The notes: a model not told the origin generated them from the sequence alone. 64,000 nt of DNA from Sphingomonas_Q fennica_A (GCA_036946415.1 JAQIJD010000003.1:124001-188000), one strand, 5' to 3'; counted from the first letter of the stretch, positions 27,666 to 36,748 are shown. A program made the numbers and translations.

Positions 27666-27826
27666 ATTCCCCCTTATTATCGATGTTCGATTTGGGCCTC
27701 CCTCGCGCCTTATGGCTACATTTTCAAGTAACGCGCCCGGGGGCGTGGGAAGGATGCGGACAGGAAGCGCCCCCTCCTGCGTCGGTCCGCGCCGGGGGAT
27801 CGTCGCCCGGCGTATCGCGCGACGGC

Positions 27827-28465
27827 CTATCGCGCCGTCAGCGCGTCGATCTTGCGTTGGGCGTCGGCCGGTGCGCTGCGGCCGATCAGCGACAGGCCGG
27901 TGAGCTTCAACGCCGAACCCACCAGCCGCCCCTCCACCCGATAGCCGAGATGATAGAGCGCGGTGCGCTCCACCGGATCGCCGTCCGCCCCCACGAAGCG
28001 GGTGGTTATGGCGATAGGGACGCGCAGGTCGCGGTCGTGCGGCTTGCCGGCCTTTAGCGGTTCGATCCAGCCGGCCTCGATCCGCGCATCCCCGGTCGTG
28101 TCGACCGCGGCGATGCCGGTCGGGCGGGGGAACAGGACGTGCTGGCTCTGGATCGTCTGTTCGGGATCGGCCGGCGACAGCGCCAGCGTCTCGCCATCCT
28201 TGGCGAGCGTCGCCTTCAGCACCAGCGTCACCGCCTTGGTGGCGGCTTTGGCCGCCGCGGCGGCGCGTTCGCGTTCGCCGTGGCTGCGTTCGCTCCAGGC
28301 GTTCCAGAAGGTCAATGCCGAGATGACGACGGCGACGACCGCCAGCACCTCGCCCAGCGTGATCCAGCGGCGGCGGATCGCGGCGGCCTCGGCCTTTTCC
28401 GCTACGGTCTGGGGCGGGGCGGGGGCCTCGTCCTTCTCCCACGGCGCCTTCGGGCGATCGGTCAT
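27827..28465 (-). CDS. Hypothetical single-pass membrane protein
   Basis: I do not recognise a family for this 212-residue protein. A charged, Pro-rich cytoplasmic N-terminus (MTDRPKAPWEKDEAPAPP) precedes one transmembrane helix at about residues 38-55 (LGEVLAVVAVVISALTFW), a basic Ala-rich helix that may be a coiled coil (about 60-85), and a soluble beta-rich domain to the end. Its ATG overlaps the purN stop by 4 nt, so it is expressed with purM-purN, although a purine role is not implied. Confidence 0.75.
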   Translation of the reverse strand: MTDRPKAPWEKDEAPAPPQTVAEKAEAAAIRRRWITLGEVLAVVAVVISALTFWNAWSERSHGERERAAAAAKAATKAVTLVLKATLAKDGETLALSPADPEQTIQSQHVLFPRPTGIAAVDTTGDARIEAGWIEPLKAGKPHDRDLRVPIAITTRFVGADGDPVERTALYHLGYRVEGRLVGSALKLTGLSLIGRSAPADAQRKIDALTAR

Positions 28466-29037
28466 CGCGCGGCCCCCGTCACCAGCGCGGCGAGGGCGGC
28501 CGGATAGAGGCGATGCTCCTCCGCCAGCACGCGCGCCGCCAGCGCCCCGGCATCGTCACCGGGCAGCACGGGCACGCGCGCCTGCGCGAGGACCGGCCCG
28601 TCGTCCAGCGCGGCGGTGACGAGGTGGACGGTGCAGCCATGCTCGGCATCGCCCGCCGCCAGCGCGCGGGTATGCGTATCCAGCCCCTTGTGGCGCGGCA
28701 GCAGCGACGGGTGGATGTTGACGATGCGCCCCGCGTGGCGGGCGACGAAATCGGGCGAGAGCAGCCGCATATAGCCGGCCAGCGCGATCCATTCCGCCTC
28801 GCCCAGCGCCGCCTCGATCCAGGCCTCATGCAAGGCGCGGGAAAGGCCGGCGTGGCTGCGGGCGGCCGTCGGAATGCCCTCGGCGGCGGCGATGGCGAGG
28901 CCGGGGGCGGCGGGATCGTTGGCGATCACCACCGACAGGCGGAACGGGCAGGCGGCATCGCGCGCCGCCGCCGCCAGCGCCGCCATGTTCGAGCCGCGGC
29001 CCGAGATCAGCACCGCGATGGGCGCGCGATCAGCCAT
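28462..29037 (-). CDS. purN: Phosphoribosylglycinamide formyltransferase
   Basis: PurN transfers a formyl group from 10-formyl-THF to GAR in purine synthesis. The 191-residue sequence has VLISGRGSNMAAL at the phosphate site, the catalytic motif NIHPSLLPRHKG and the downstream DDGPVLAQARVP loop. The start overlaps the purM stop by 8 nt. Confidence 0.96.
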   Translation of the reverse strand: MADRAPIAVLISGRGSNMAALAAAARDAACPFRLSVVIANDPAAPGLAIAAAEGIPTAARSHAGLSRALHEAWIEAALGEAEWIALAGYMRLLSPDFVARHAGRIVNIHPSLLPRHKGLDTHTRALAAGDAEHGCTVHLVTAALDDGPVLAQARVPVLPGDDAGALAARVLAEEHRLYPAALAALVTGAAR

Positions 29038-30136
29038 GATGCGTGGCGGACCAGCCGGCCCGCGCGCTCCACGTCTCGCCGCCGCCGCGCACGGTGCAGC
29101 CTTTGTCGCCCGCTTCGATCCGGCCGATCGCGAACACCGTCTCGCCGGCCTCCTCCAGCGCCGCCGTCACCGCATCGGCCGCATCGGGGCGGACCACGAT
29201 CGCCATGCCGATCCCGCAGTTGAAGGTGCGCGCCATCTCCTCCGGCTCGATATTGCCCTGCGCTTGCAGGAAGGCCATCAGCCGCGGCTGCGGCCAGAGA
29301 TCGGCGTCGATCGTGGCATGGAGGCCGGCGGGCAGCACGCGCGGGATATTCTCGAGCAGGCCGCCGCCGGTGATGTGCGCGAGGGCCGCGATCCGTCCGG
29401 CCCGGATCAGCGGCAGCAGGCTTTTCACGTAGATGCGGGTGGGGGCGAGGAGGGCGTCGATCAGTCGCACCTCCTGATCGAACAGGGCGGGGCGATCGAG
29501 CTTCCAGCCGCGATCCGCCGCCAGCCGGCGGACGAGCGAGAAGCCGTTGGAATGGACGCCCGACGAGGCGAGGCCGAGGATCACGTCTCCCCCCGCCACC
29601 CGATCCCCGGTCAACACGTCGGCCCGCTCGACCGCGCCGACCGCGAAGCCGGCGAGATCGTAGTCGCCGTCGGCATACATGCCCGGCATCTCCGCGGTCT
29701 CGCCACCGATCAGCGCGCAGCCGGCGATCCGGCACCCTTCGGCGATGCCCGCGATCACCGTTTCGGCGACACCGGTATCGAGCCGGCCGGTGGCGAAATA
29801 ATCCAGGAAGAACAGCGGCTCGGCACCCTGCACGATCAGATCGTTGACGCACATCGCGACCAGATCGATGCCCACGCCCTCGTGCCGGCCGCTGTCGATC
29901 GCCAGCTTCAGCTTGGTGCCGACCCCGTCGTTGGCGGCGACGAGCAGCGGATCGGCGAAGCCCGCCGCCTTCAGGTCGAAGAAGCCGCCGAAGCCGCCGA
30001 TCTCGGCATCCGCGCCCGGCCGGCGCGTGGCGCGGACGAGGGGGGCGATCGCCTTCACCAGCGCGTTGCCGGCGGCGATCGAGACGCCGGCCTTGGCGTA
30101 GGTATAGGGTTCGGGGGCGTCTTGCGTCGGGTCCAT
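29030..30136 (-). CDS. purM: Phosphoribosylformylglycinamidine cyclo-ligase
   Basis: PurM closes the imidazole ring of AIR using ATP. The 368-residue protein begins MDPTQDAPEPYTYAKAGV and has DGVGTKLKLA, AMCVNDLIVQGAEPLFFLDY and GGETAEMPGMY, all typical. The frame extends a long way upstream on this strand, but only because it runs antisense to the DUF2066 gene. The ATG at 30136 gives the normal length. It is divergent from the DUF2066 gene over about 60 nt. Confidence 0.96.
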   Translation of the reverse strand: MDPTQDAPEPYTYAKAGVSIAAGNALVKAIAPLVRATRRPGADAEIGGFGGFFDLKAAGFADPLLVAANDGVGTKLKLAIDSGRHEGVGIDLVAMCVNDLIVQGAEPLFFLDYFATGRLDTGVAETVIAGIAEGCRIAGCALIGGETAEMPGMYADGDYDLAGFAVGAVERADVLTGDRVAGGDVILGLASSGVHSNGFSLVRRLAADRGWKLDRPALFDQEVRLIDALLAPTRIYVKSLLPLIRAGRIAALAHITGGGLLENIPRVLPAGLHATIDADLWPQPRLMAFLQAQGNIEPEEMARTFNCGIGMAIVVRPDAADAVTAALEEAGETVFAIGRIEAGDKGCTVRGGGETWSARAGWSATHHG

Positions 30137-30196
30137 GGCCCCGCCTAGCCCAGAAGCGACTTGGATTTCGAGGCCCAAGTCGCCAAAAGCGGCGGC

Positions 30197-31438
30197 GTGA
30201 TCCTCGCCCCCCGCCTCGCCAAGCCGCTCGCCGCAGCCGGCGGAGCCGTGCTGATCGGCCTCGCCGTCGCCGTCACCGCGCAGATCGACCGCAGCGTCGA
30301 GCGCGGGGTGCCGCCTATCGACAGTTCCGCCAATTTCGAGGTGACGGGCGTGCTGGTCGACGTGTCCGGCGCCAATGCCGATGCCGCGCGCACCGGCGGC
30401 TGGCGGCTGGCGCAGCGCCGCGGCTGGGCGCAATTGTGGGCGCGCGCCAACGACCGGCCGGTGGCGCAGGCCCCGGCGCTGCCCGATTCGACGCTCGATA
30501 CGATCGTCGCGGGGATCGAGGTGGAGGAGGAACGCATCTCGCCGCGCCGCTACGTCGCGCGGCTGGGGGTGCTGTTCGATCGCGCACGGGCCGGGCAATT
30601 GCTGGGCGCCAAGGGCGGCATGCGCCGCTCGCCGCCGATGCTGGTCATCCCGCTCACCGTCTCGGGCGGCACCGCGCAGGCGTTCGAGGCGCGGACCGAC
30701 TGGCAGCGGGCGTGGGCGCGTTTCCGCTCCGGCGGCAGCCCGATCGATTATGTGCGGCCCGTCGGCAACGGCATCGATCCCCTGATCCTCAACGCGGGGC
30801 AGGCGGGGCGGCCGGGGCGTGGCTGGTGGCGGATGCTGCTCGATCGCTACGGCGCGGCCGATGTGGTGGTGCCGACCGTGCGGCTGACGCGGCTGTGGCC
30901 GGGCGGCCCCGTGATCGGCCGCTTCGCCGCGCTCCACGGCGTCGACCAGCGGCGGATCGCCGCCTTCACGCTGACCGCGGCCGATGCCGACGCGCTGCCG
31001 CGGATGCTGGACGATGCCGTCCGCCGCATCGACGCCGCTTATGCCGCGGCGCTGCGGAGCGGCGACCTGTCGGCCGATCCGTCGCTGGTGATCGAGGAGG
31101 AGGTGGCCGACGACCTGCTGGAGAGCGTCGCCGCCGATCCGGCGCCGCCGCCCGCGGCCGGCCCCCAGAGCATCCTGCTGCTCCAGGTCGACACGCCGAC
31201 GGATCAGGCGCTGATGCAGACCGAGGCGGCGCTGCGCGGCCTGGCCGGCGTCGTCGGCGCCAATACGACCAGCGTGGCGCTGGGCGGCGTCTCGCTGATC
31301 CGCGTGACGTGGAGCGGCGATCCCACCACGTTCCGCGCGGCGCTGGCCGCGCGCGGCATCGCCGTGCGGGGCGTGTTGGTCGAACAGATGCCGCCGCCCG
31401 CCGCCGTGACGCCGCAATCGCCGCAGCCGACGCCATGA
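30197..31438 (+). CDS. DUF2066-type exported protein
   Basis: The roughly 413-residue product has an N-terminal signal or anchor (AKPLAAAGGAVLIGLAVAVTA), a region that fits DUF2066 (FEVTGVLVDVSGANADAAR, then RRGWAQLWARA), and a C-terminal domain with a repeated beta-alpha pattern (LLLQVDTPTDQALMQTEAAL). GTG at 30197 gives a compact signal peptide; a TTG at 30161 in the same frame is possible. Its function is unknown. The stop overlaps the hdaA start (ATGA), and this gene commonly precedes hdaA in related genomes. Confidence 0.75.
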   Translation: MILAPRLAKPLAAAGGAVLIGLAVAVTAQIDRSVERGVPPIDSSANFEVTGVLVDVSGANADAARTGGWRLAQRRGWAQLWARANDRPVAQAPALPDSTLDTIVAGIEVEEERISPRRYVARLGVLFDRARAGQLLGAKGGMRRSPPMLVIPLTVSGGTAQAFEARTDWQRAWARFRSGGSPIDYVRPVGNGIDPLILNAGQAGRPGRGWWRMLLDRYGAADVVVPTVRLTRLWPGGPVIGRFAALHGVDQRRIAAFTLTAADADALPRMLDDAVRRIDAAYAAALRSGDLSADPSLVIEEEVADDLLESVAADPAPPPAAGPQSILLLQVDTPTDQALMQTEAALRGLAGVVGANTTSVALGGVSLIRVTWSGDPTTFRAALAARGIAVRGVLVEQMPPPAAVTPQSPQPTP

Positions 31439-32055
31439 GCCAGATCGCGCTGCCCCTCGACTGGCCCCCGGCCGAGGACGAGCGCGACTTCATCCTGGCC
31501 GCCCCCAATCGCGATGCGGTGGCGTTGCTGGGGGACTGGCGGCGCTGGCCGGTGCGCGCGGCGCTGCTGACGGGGCCGCGCAAGTCCGGCCGCAGCCTGC
31601 TCGCCCGCATCTTCGCCGCCGAAAGCGGGGCGGCGCTGCTGGACGATGCGCATGCCGTGGCGGAGGAGGCGATCTTCCATGCGTGGAACCGCGCGCAGGA
31701 AAGCGGCCGCCCGCTGCTGATCGTGGCGGACGCGCCGCCGCCGGCGTGGGAGGTGCGCCTGCCGGACCTCCTCTCGCGCCTCGCCGCCAGCCCCAAGGCG
31801 GCGATCCGCGCGCCCGACGAGGCGCTGGCGGCCGGCCTGATCGAACGCCGGCTGGCGGCGCGCGGGCTGCCGGTGCCGGCGGACGTGGTGCGCTATCTGG
31901 TGCCGCGGGCCGAGCGCAGCTACATCGGCATCCATCGCCTGATCGATGCGTTGGACGGGCTTGCGCTCGCCCGGCGGCAGGGGATTTCGGTGCCGCTGGC
32001 GCGCGCCGCCCTGATGACGGCGGGTGTCATCGATCGGACGCCGGGGGCGGAATAG
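31435..32055 (+). CDS. hdaA: HdaA/Hda-type regulatory inactivator of DnaA
   Basis: The 206-residue protein is a short AAA+ DnaA homologue. Near the N-terminus it carries a beta-clamp-binding motif (QIALPLD, residues 3-9), the hallmark of Hda/HdaA, which brings DnaA-ATP to the DNA-loaded clamp for hydrolysis. The P-loop is degenerate (TGPRKSGRS), while the Walker B (LLDDAHAV) and C-terminal helices (ERRLAARGLPVPADVVRYLV, RSYIGIHRLIDALD) resemble DnaA domain III. There is no DNA-binding domain IV. It lies 9 nt before ppk1 and overlaps the preceding gene. Confidence 0.9.
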   Translation: MSQIALPLDWPPAEDERDFILAAPNRDAVALLGDWRRWPVRAALLTGPRKSGRSLLARIFAAESGAALLDDAHAVAEEAIFHAWNRAQESGRPLLIVADAPPPAWEVRLPDLLSRLAASPKAAIRAPDEALAAGLIERRLAARGLPVPADVVRYLVPRAERSYIGIHRLIDALDGLALARRQGISVPLARAALMTAGVIDRTPGAE

Positions 32056-32064
32056 ACGGAAGCC

Positions 32065-34251
32065 ATGGAAGACGCTGCCACCACCCCGCTGATCGCCGAT
32101 CCGCTGCCCGCCCCCGCGGGCGGCGACGCGCCCGCCCCGCCGATCGCGCCGCGCAACCGCTATTTCAATCGTGAGCTTTCCTGGCTGGCTTTCAACGAGC
32201 GCGTGCTGGAGGAGGCGGGCAACCACGCCCATCCGCTGCTGGAACGGCTGCGCTTCCTCTCGATCTCGGGCAACAATCTCGACGAATTCTTCATGGTCCG
32301 CGTCGCCGGCCTGAAGGGCCAGCAATTGCAGGGGATCGAGGATCGCTCGCCCGACGGGCTGACGCCCATCCAGCAGCTCGAAGCGCTGGCGGAGCAGGCC
32401 GATGCGCTGATGGAGCGCCAGCAGCGCGCGTGGCACAGCCTGGCGGACGAGCTGGACGTGGCCGGCATCCGCGTGCTGGGCCGCGACGAGATCGTGGGGG
32501 AGGCGGCGGAGTGGCTGGAAGGCTATTTCCGCACCCACGTCTTCCCGCTGCTGACGCCGCAGGCGATCGACCCGGCGCATCCCTTTCCCTTCATCCCCAA
32601 CCAGGGCTTCTCGCTGATCTTCGAGTTGCGGCGCATCGCCGACGGGCAGGTGATCCAGGAATTGCTGATGGTGCCGCGCTCGCTGAAGCGCTTCATCCGC
32701 GTGCCGGGGCCGGAGGCGCGCTGGGTGGCGGTGGAGACGCTGATCCGCCATTTCCGCACCATCCTGTTCCCAGGCTACGATCTGGTCGGCTACGGCGGCT
32801 TCCGCGTGATCCGCGACAGCGACATCGAGCTGGAGGAGGAGGCCGAAGACCTCGTCCGCTACTTCCGATCCGCCATCAAGCGCCGCCGCCGCGGCCGCGT
32901 GATCCGGCTGGAGACGCACGAGCGGCTGCCCGAGCAGCTTGAGGAGATGGTGCGCGAGGAGCTGGGCGCGGCCGGCGCCCTCACCTCCGAGACGCAGGGG
33001 TTCCTGGGCATCGTCGATCTGGCCGAACTGGTCGAGGAGGATCGGCCCGACCTGAAGTTCCCGCCATTGATCGCGCGCTTCCCGGAACGGATTCGCGAAC
33101 ATGGCGGCGATTGCTTCGCCGCGATCCGCGCCAAGGACATCGTCGTCCAGCACCCATACGAGAGTTTCGACGTCGTGCTGGCCTTCCTGAAGCAGGCCGC
33201 CTCCGACCCCGACGTCGTCTCGATCAAGCAGACGCTCTATCGCGCGGGCAAGCAGTCGGCGGTGATCGCCGCGCTGATCGCCGCGGCCGAATCGGGCAAG
33301 TCGGTTACCGCCGTGGTCGAGCTGAAGGCGCGGTTCGACGAGGAGCAGAACATCAACTGGGCGGCACAGCTGGAGCGCGCCGGCGTGCAGGTCGTCTACG
33401 GCTTCATCGACTGGAAGACCCACGCCAAGGTGTCGATGGTCGTCCGCCGGGAAGGGGACGGCTACCGCACCTACTGCCACTTCGGCACGGGCAATTACCA
33501 CCCCGTCACCGCCCGCATCTATACCGATCTCAGCTTCTTCACCGCCGATCCGCGCATCGCGCGCGATGCGATGCAGCTGTTCAATTACGTCACCGGCTAT
33601 GTCGAGCCGCAGGGGCTGGAACTGCTGACGCTCTCGCCCCACGGCCTGCGCGACCGGCTGGGGCATCTGATCGACGACGAGATCGATCATGCCCGCGCCG
33701 GCCGCCCCGCGGGCATCTGGCTGAAGGTCAATTCGCTGGTCGATCCCGCGATCATCGAGAAGCTCTATCGGGCGAGCGCCGCCGGCGTGCAGGTGGATGC
33801 GGTGGTGCGCGGCGTCTGCTGCCTGCGCCCCGGCATTGCCGGCCTGTCCGAGAATATCCGCGTCAAATCGGTGATCGGCCGTTTCCTGGAACATAGCCGG
33901 ATCGTGGTGTTCGGCAATGGCGGGCCGCTGCCGGGGCCGCAGGCCAAGGTGTTCATCTCCTCGGCGGACTGGATGCCGCGCAATTTCGATCGCCGCGTCG
34001 AATATCTGCTGCCGATCGAGAACCCCACCTGCCATGCGCAGGTTCTGTCGCAGGTGATGGTCGCCAATCTGATCGACGACGAACAGAGCTGGACGCTCGA
34101 CGGGGACGGCAGCTACCGCCGGTCGACCGCGGGCGCCCGCCCGTTCAACCTGCATCGCTATTTCATGACCAATCCCTCGCTGTCCGGTCGCGGCGCCGCT
34201 TCGGGCGGGGCGGGGGCGGTGCCGACCCTGTCCTTCCGGCGCGGCGGCTGA
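32065..34251 (+). CDS. ppk1: Polyphosphate kinase 1
   Basis: Ppk1 makes polyphosphate from ATP. The 728-residue protein has the N-domain start (YFNRELSWLAFNERVLEEA), a head domain, and two phospholipase-D-like C-domains. The autophosphorylated histidines are His453 in WKTHAKVSMV and His472 in CHFGTGNYHP, spaced 19 residues as in E. coli. NNLDEFFMVRVAGL is also conserved. ppx follows 4 nt later, so synthesis and breakdown of polyphosphate are cotranscribed. Confidence 0.97.
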   Translation: MEDAATTPLIADPLPAPAGGDAPAPPIAPRNRYFNRELSWLAFNERVLEEAGNHAHPLLERLRFLSISGNNLDEFFMVRVAGLKGQQLQGIEDRSPDGLTPIQQLEALAEQADALMERQQRAWHSLADELDVAGIRVLGRDEIVGEAAEWLEGYFRTHVFPLLTPQAIDPAHPFPFIPNQGFSLIFELRRIADGQVIQELLMVPRSLKRFIRVPGPEARWVAVETLIRHFRTILFPGYDLVGYGGFRVIRDSDIELEEEAEDLVRYFRSAIKRRRRGRVIRLETHERLPEQLEEMVREELGAAGALTSETQGFLGIVDLAELVEEDRPDLKFPPLIARFPERIREHGGDCFAAIRAKDIVVQHPYESFDVVLAFLKQAASDPDVVSIKQTLYRAGKQSAVIAALIAAAESGKSVTAVVELKARFDEEQNINWAAQLERAGVQVVYGFIDWKTHAKVSMVVRREGDGYRTYCHFGTGNYHPVTARIYTDLSFFTADPRIARDAMQLFNYVTGYVEPQGLELLTLSPHGLRDRLGHLIDDEIDHARAGRPAGIWLKVNSLVDPAIIEKLYRASAAGVQVDAVVRGVCCLRPGIAGLSENIRVKSVIGRFLEHSRIVVFGNGGPLPGPQAKVFISSADWMPRNFDRRVEYLLPIENPTCHAQVLSQVMVANLIDDEQSWTLDGDGSYRRSTAGARPFNLHRYFMTNPSLSGRGAASGGAGAVPTLSFRRGG

Positions 34252-34255
34252 GGGC

Positions 34256-35719
34256 TTGGTCGCGCTCTCGCTCTTCCGTCCCGCCGCCAGCCCGGACGGC
34301 CGCGTCGGCATCGTCGATATCGGCTCCAATTCGGTCCGCCTCGTCGTCTATGACGGGCCGGGGCGGATCCCGGCGATCCTCTTCAACGAGAAGATCATGG
34401 CCGGGCTCGGTCGCGGCCTCGCCCGCACCGGTGCGCTCGACGCGGAGGCGATGGAGCGGACGATCGCGGCGCTCGGCCGCTACCGGCTGCTGGCGGGAGA
34501 GATGGGGATTGGCCGCCTGCGCGTGGTGGCGACGGCCGCGGTGCGCGATGCCAGCAACGGCGCCGTCCTGCTCGATCGGCTGCGGGGCATGGGCCTCACC
34601 GTCGAGCTGCTGAGCGGCGATGAGGAAGCGACGCTGGCCGGCTACGGCGTGCTGGCGGCGATCCCCCGTGCGGACGGCATCGTCGGCGATCTCGGCGGCG
34701 GCAGCCTCGAACTGATCCGCATCGGCCAGGGCGCGGTGCACGATCGCCTGTCGCTGCCGCTGGGCGTGCTGCGCCTGCCCGCCATCCGCGCGCAGGGGCC
34801 GCGCACGCTCGGCCGGATCGTCCGCAAGGCGGGCTGGTCGGGGCGGGGGCAGGGGCTGCCGCTGTATCTGGTCGGCGGATCGTGGCGCGCGATGACGCGG
34901 CTGCACATGCACGCCGCGCGCTATCCGCTGCCGATCGTCCACCATTATGCCATGCCGCCCGCGGAGGCGGCGCGGATGCAGCGGCTGGCGACGCGGCTGG
35001 GACCGAAGAAGCTGCGCGACATTCCCGGCGTCTCGGCTGCGCGCGCGCCCGCGCTGGCCGATGCCGCCGCCCTGCTGGCGGCGCTGGCGCGCGATCTCGG
35101 CTCCTCGATGCTGATCGCGTCCGCCTACGGCCTGCGCGAGGGGCTGCTCTACCAGGGCCTTCCCCCCGCCGTCCGCGCCGACGATCCGTTGCTGGCGGGC
35201 GCGCGTGAGGAAGGGGCGCGGCAGGGGCGGTTTCCCGAACATGGCGACCTGCTGGAACGCTGGACGGCCCCGATCTTCGCGGGCGAGAGCGCGGAGGCGA
35301 AGCGGCTGCGCCACGCCGCCTGCCTGCTCGCCGACGTCGCCTGGCGCGCGCACCCCGATTTCCGGGCAGAACGCGGGCTAGACATGGGCCTGCACGGCAA
35401 TTGGGTGGGGATCGATGCGATCGGCCGGGCGATGCTGGGCCATGCGCTGTGGACGAGCTACGGCTGCACCCAGCCCGCCGCTGTCGTCGCCGCCCTGCTG
35501 GACGAAGCACAGGTGGCGGAGGCGACGCGCTGGGGGCTGGCCATCCGCCTGGGGCAGCGCCTGTCGGGCGGCGTCTCGGGGCCGTTGCGCGACAGCCGGC
35601 TGGAGCGCGACGACGGCCAGTTGCGGCTGCGGCTGGCCAAGGGGGACGAGGAACTGGCCGGCGAGGCGATCGACCGGCGGCTGAAGGCGCTGGCGACGGC
35701 GCTCGGCCTGCGCGCCTGA
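34256..35719 (+). CDS. ppx: Exopolyphosphatase / Ppx-GppA phosphatase
   Basis: The 487-residue enzyme removes terminal phosphate from polyphosphate, and may also convert pppGpp to ppGpp. The N-terminal actin-like ATPase fold shows VGIVDIGSNSVRLVVYDG, ATAAVRDASNG and GDLGGGSLELI; an HD-like helical domain follows from about residue 310. The start is TTG at 34256, close after AGGG. It directly follows ppk1. Confidence 0.93.
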   Translation: MVALSLFRPAASPDGRVGIVDIGSNSVRLVVYDGPGRIPAILFNEKIMAGLGRGLARTGALDAEAMERTIAALGRYRLLAGEMGIGRLRVVATAAVRDASNGAVLLDRLRGMGLTVELLSGDEEATLAGYGVLAAIPRADGIVGDLGGGSLELIRIGQGAVHDRLSLPLGVLRLPAIRAQGPRTLGRIVRKAGWSGRGQGLPLYLVGGSWRAMTRLHMHAARYPLPIVHHYAMPPAEAARMQRLATRLGPKKLRDIPGVSAARAPALADAAALLAALARDLGSSMLIASAYGLREGLLYQGLPPAVRADDPLLAGAREEGARQGRFPEHGDLLERWTAPIFAGESAEAKRLRHAACLLADVAWRAHPDFRAERGLDMGLHGNWVGIDAIGRAMLGHALWTSYGCTQPAAVVAALLDEAQVAEATRWGLAIRLGQRLSGGVSGPLRDSRLERDDGQLRLRLAKGDEELAGEAIDRRLKALATALGLRA

Positions 35720-35723
35720 CGCG

Positions 35724-36527
35724 TCAGACCTGTTTGGCCGCCTGCCAGAGCTTTTCCTTGTCCGCCAGCGACAGGCCGGCGAAGCCGTCTCCGGCGGCCG
35801 CCTCCATCGCCCTGAAACGCGCCTCGAACTTGGCGGTCGCGCCGCGCAGCGCCGCCTCCGGCTCGATGCCCAGATGCCGCGCCCAGTTGACGCAGGAAAA
35901 GAGCAGGTCGCCCATCTCCTCGGCCTGCGCCGCGGGATCGGCCGCCGCCTCGATCTCGGCCAATTCCTCGTCGATCTTGGCGCGCGGGCCGGCGGCGTCC
36001 GGCCAGTCGAAGCCGACGCGTGCGGCGCGCTTCTGGATCTTTTCGGCGCGCAGCAGCGCGGGGAGGGCGGCGGCCACCCCGTCCAGCGCACCGGCATCGG
36101 ATGCGGCCGCGGCCCGCTCGCCGGCCTTGATCGCCTCCCAGCCGGCCGGCCCGTCCTGACGCGGCACGGCGCCGAAGACGTGCGGGTGGCGGCGAACCAT
36201 CTTGTCGGCGATGCCCTCGATCACCGCCGGCAGCGCGAAGGCGCCACGCTCCTCGGCCATCCGCGCATGGAAAACCACCTGGAGCAGCAGATCGCCCAAT
36301 TCCCCGCACAGATCGGCCATGTCGTCGCGCTCGCAGGCGTCGGCGACCTCATAGGCTTCCTCGATCGTGAACGGCGCGATCGTCCGGAACGTCTGTTCGA
36401 CATCCCACGGGCATCCGTCCACCGGATCGCGCAGCCGGGCCATGATCGCAACGAGCCGATCCAGCGCCGCCGAAGCGTCGGAAGGGGCGATGCCGGGCGA
36501 TTTTGCAGGGGACCTGTCCGTCACCAC
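35724..36527 (-). CDS. mazG: Nucleoside triphosphate pyrophosphohydrolase MazG
   Basis: MazG hydrolyses (d)NTPs to monophosphates and pyrophosphate, cleaning the nucleotide pool. The 267-residue protein has tandem MazG domains: the first with CPWDVEQTFRTIAPFTIEEA and ELGDLLLQVVFHA, the second with AKIDEELAEIEAA and EEMGDLLFSCVNWARH. Both show the E-E/E-D metal-binding pattern. The start is one of two consecutive GTGs (36527 or 36524), right behind an AT-rich palindrome that may be its promoter or operator. It converges on ppx with a 4-nt gap. Confidence 0.94.
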   Translation of the reverse strand: MVTDRSPAKSPGIAPSDASAALDRLVAIMARLRDPVDGCPWDVEQTFRTIAPFTIEEAYEVADACERDDMADLCGELGDLLLQVVFHARMAEERGAFALPAVIEGIADKMVRRHPHVFGAVPRQDGPAGWEAIKAGERAAAASDAGALDGVAAALPALLRAEKIQKRAARVGFDWPDAAGPRAKIDEELAEIEAAADPAAQAEEMGDLLFSCVNWARHLGIEPEAALRGATAKFEARFRAMEAAAGDGFAGLSLADKEKLWQAAKQV

Positions 36528-36542
36528 ATATTCCTCAGTCGG

Positions 36543-36556
36543 ATAATATATATTAT
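36543..36556. promoter_or_regulatory. AT-only palindrome upstream of mazG
   Basis: The 14-nt perfect palindrome ATAATATATATTAT lies 16 nt upstream of the mazG start. A pure AT block of this length is rare in a roughly 70% GC genome, and its position suggests a promoter element or the site of a dimeric regulator. The -10 role is plausible (TATAAT-like repeats); no -35 could be assigned. Confidence 0.45.
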
Positions 36557-36572
36557 GTAAAACCGGGCGATG

Positions 36573-36737
36573 TCAGGCGAGGCCGAAGGCCGCTACCGTC
36601 GCTGCTGCCGCCGCAAAGATGGCGAGCCAGAGGATCGCCAGCCGGGCGGTCCGTCCCGCCGACATCCGCCGCATCGCCAGCCCACGGACGACCAGCACCA
36701 TCGCCAGCAGGATGACGACGACCTGCGCCATCTGCAT
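36573..36737 (-). CDS. Small two-helix membrane protein (54 aa)
   Basis: This short frame, MQMAQVVVILLAMVLVVRGL to TVAAFGLA, encodes two hydrophobic helices (about residues 3-18 and 33-52) separated by a basic turn (RRMSAGRTAR). The ATG lies 11 nt after the stop of the metallo-hydrolase gene, with GGCGGAAG as a possible ribosome-binding site. Codon use fits the genome and the whole intergenic space is used. It is a reasonable small protein gene of unknown function; it could be missed by length cut-offs. Confidence 0.65.
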   Translation of the reverse strand: MQMAQVVVILLAMVLVVRGLAMRRMSAGRTARLAILWLAIFAAAAATVAAFGLA

Positions 36738-36748
36738 GCTTCCGCCCG

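Noticed and set aside
27666..28442. N-terminal extension of the TonB receptor frame
   Set aside because: The extension runs through the 27827-28465 gene in another frame and lacks a signal peptide, whereas the ATG at 27665 has AAGGGGG before it and a good signal peptide after it.
31204..34329. Minus-strand 1,041-codon open frame opposite ppk1 and hdaA
   Set aside because: It is antisense to ppk1 with both catalytic histidines; the product has no recognisable domain.
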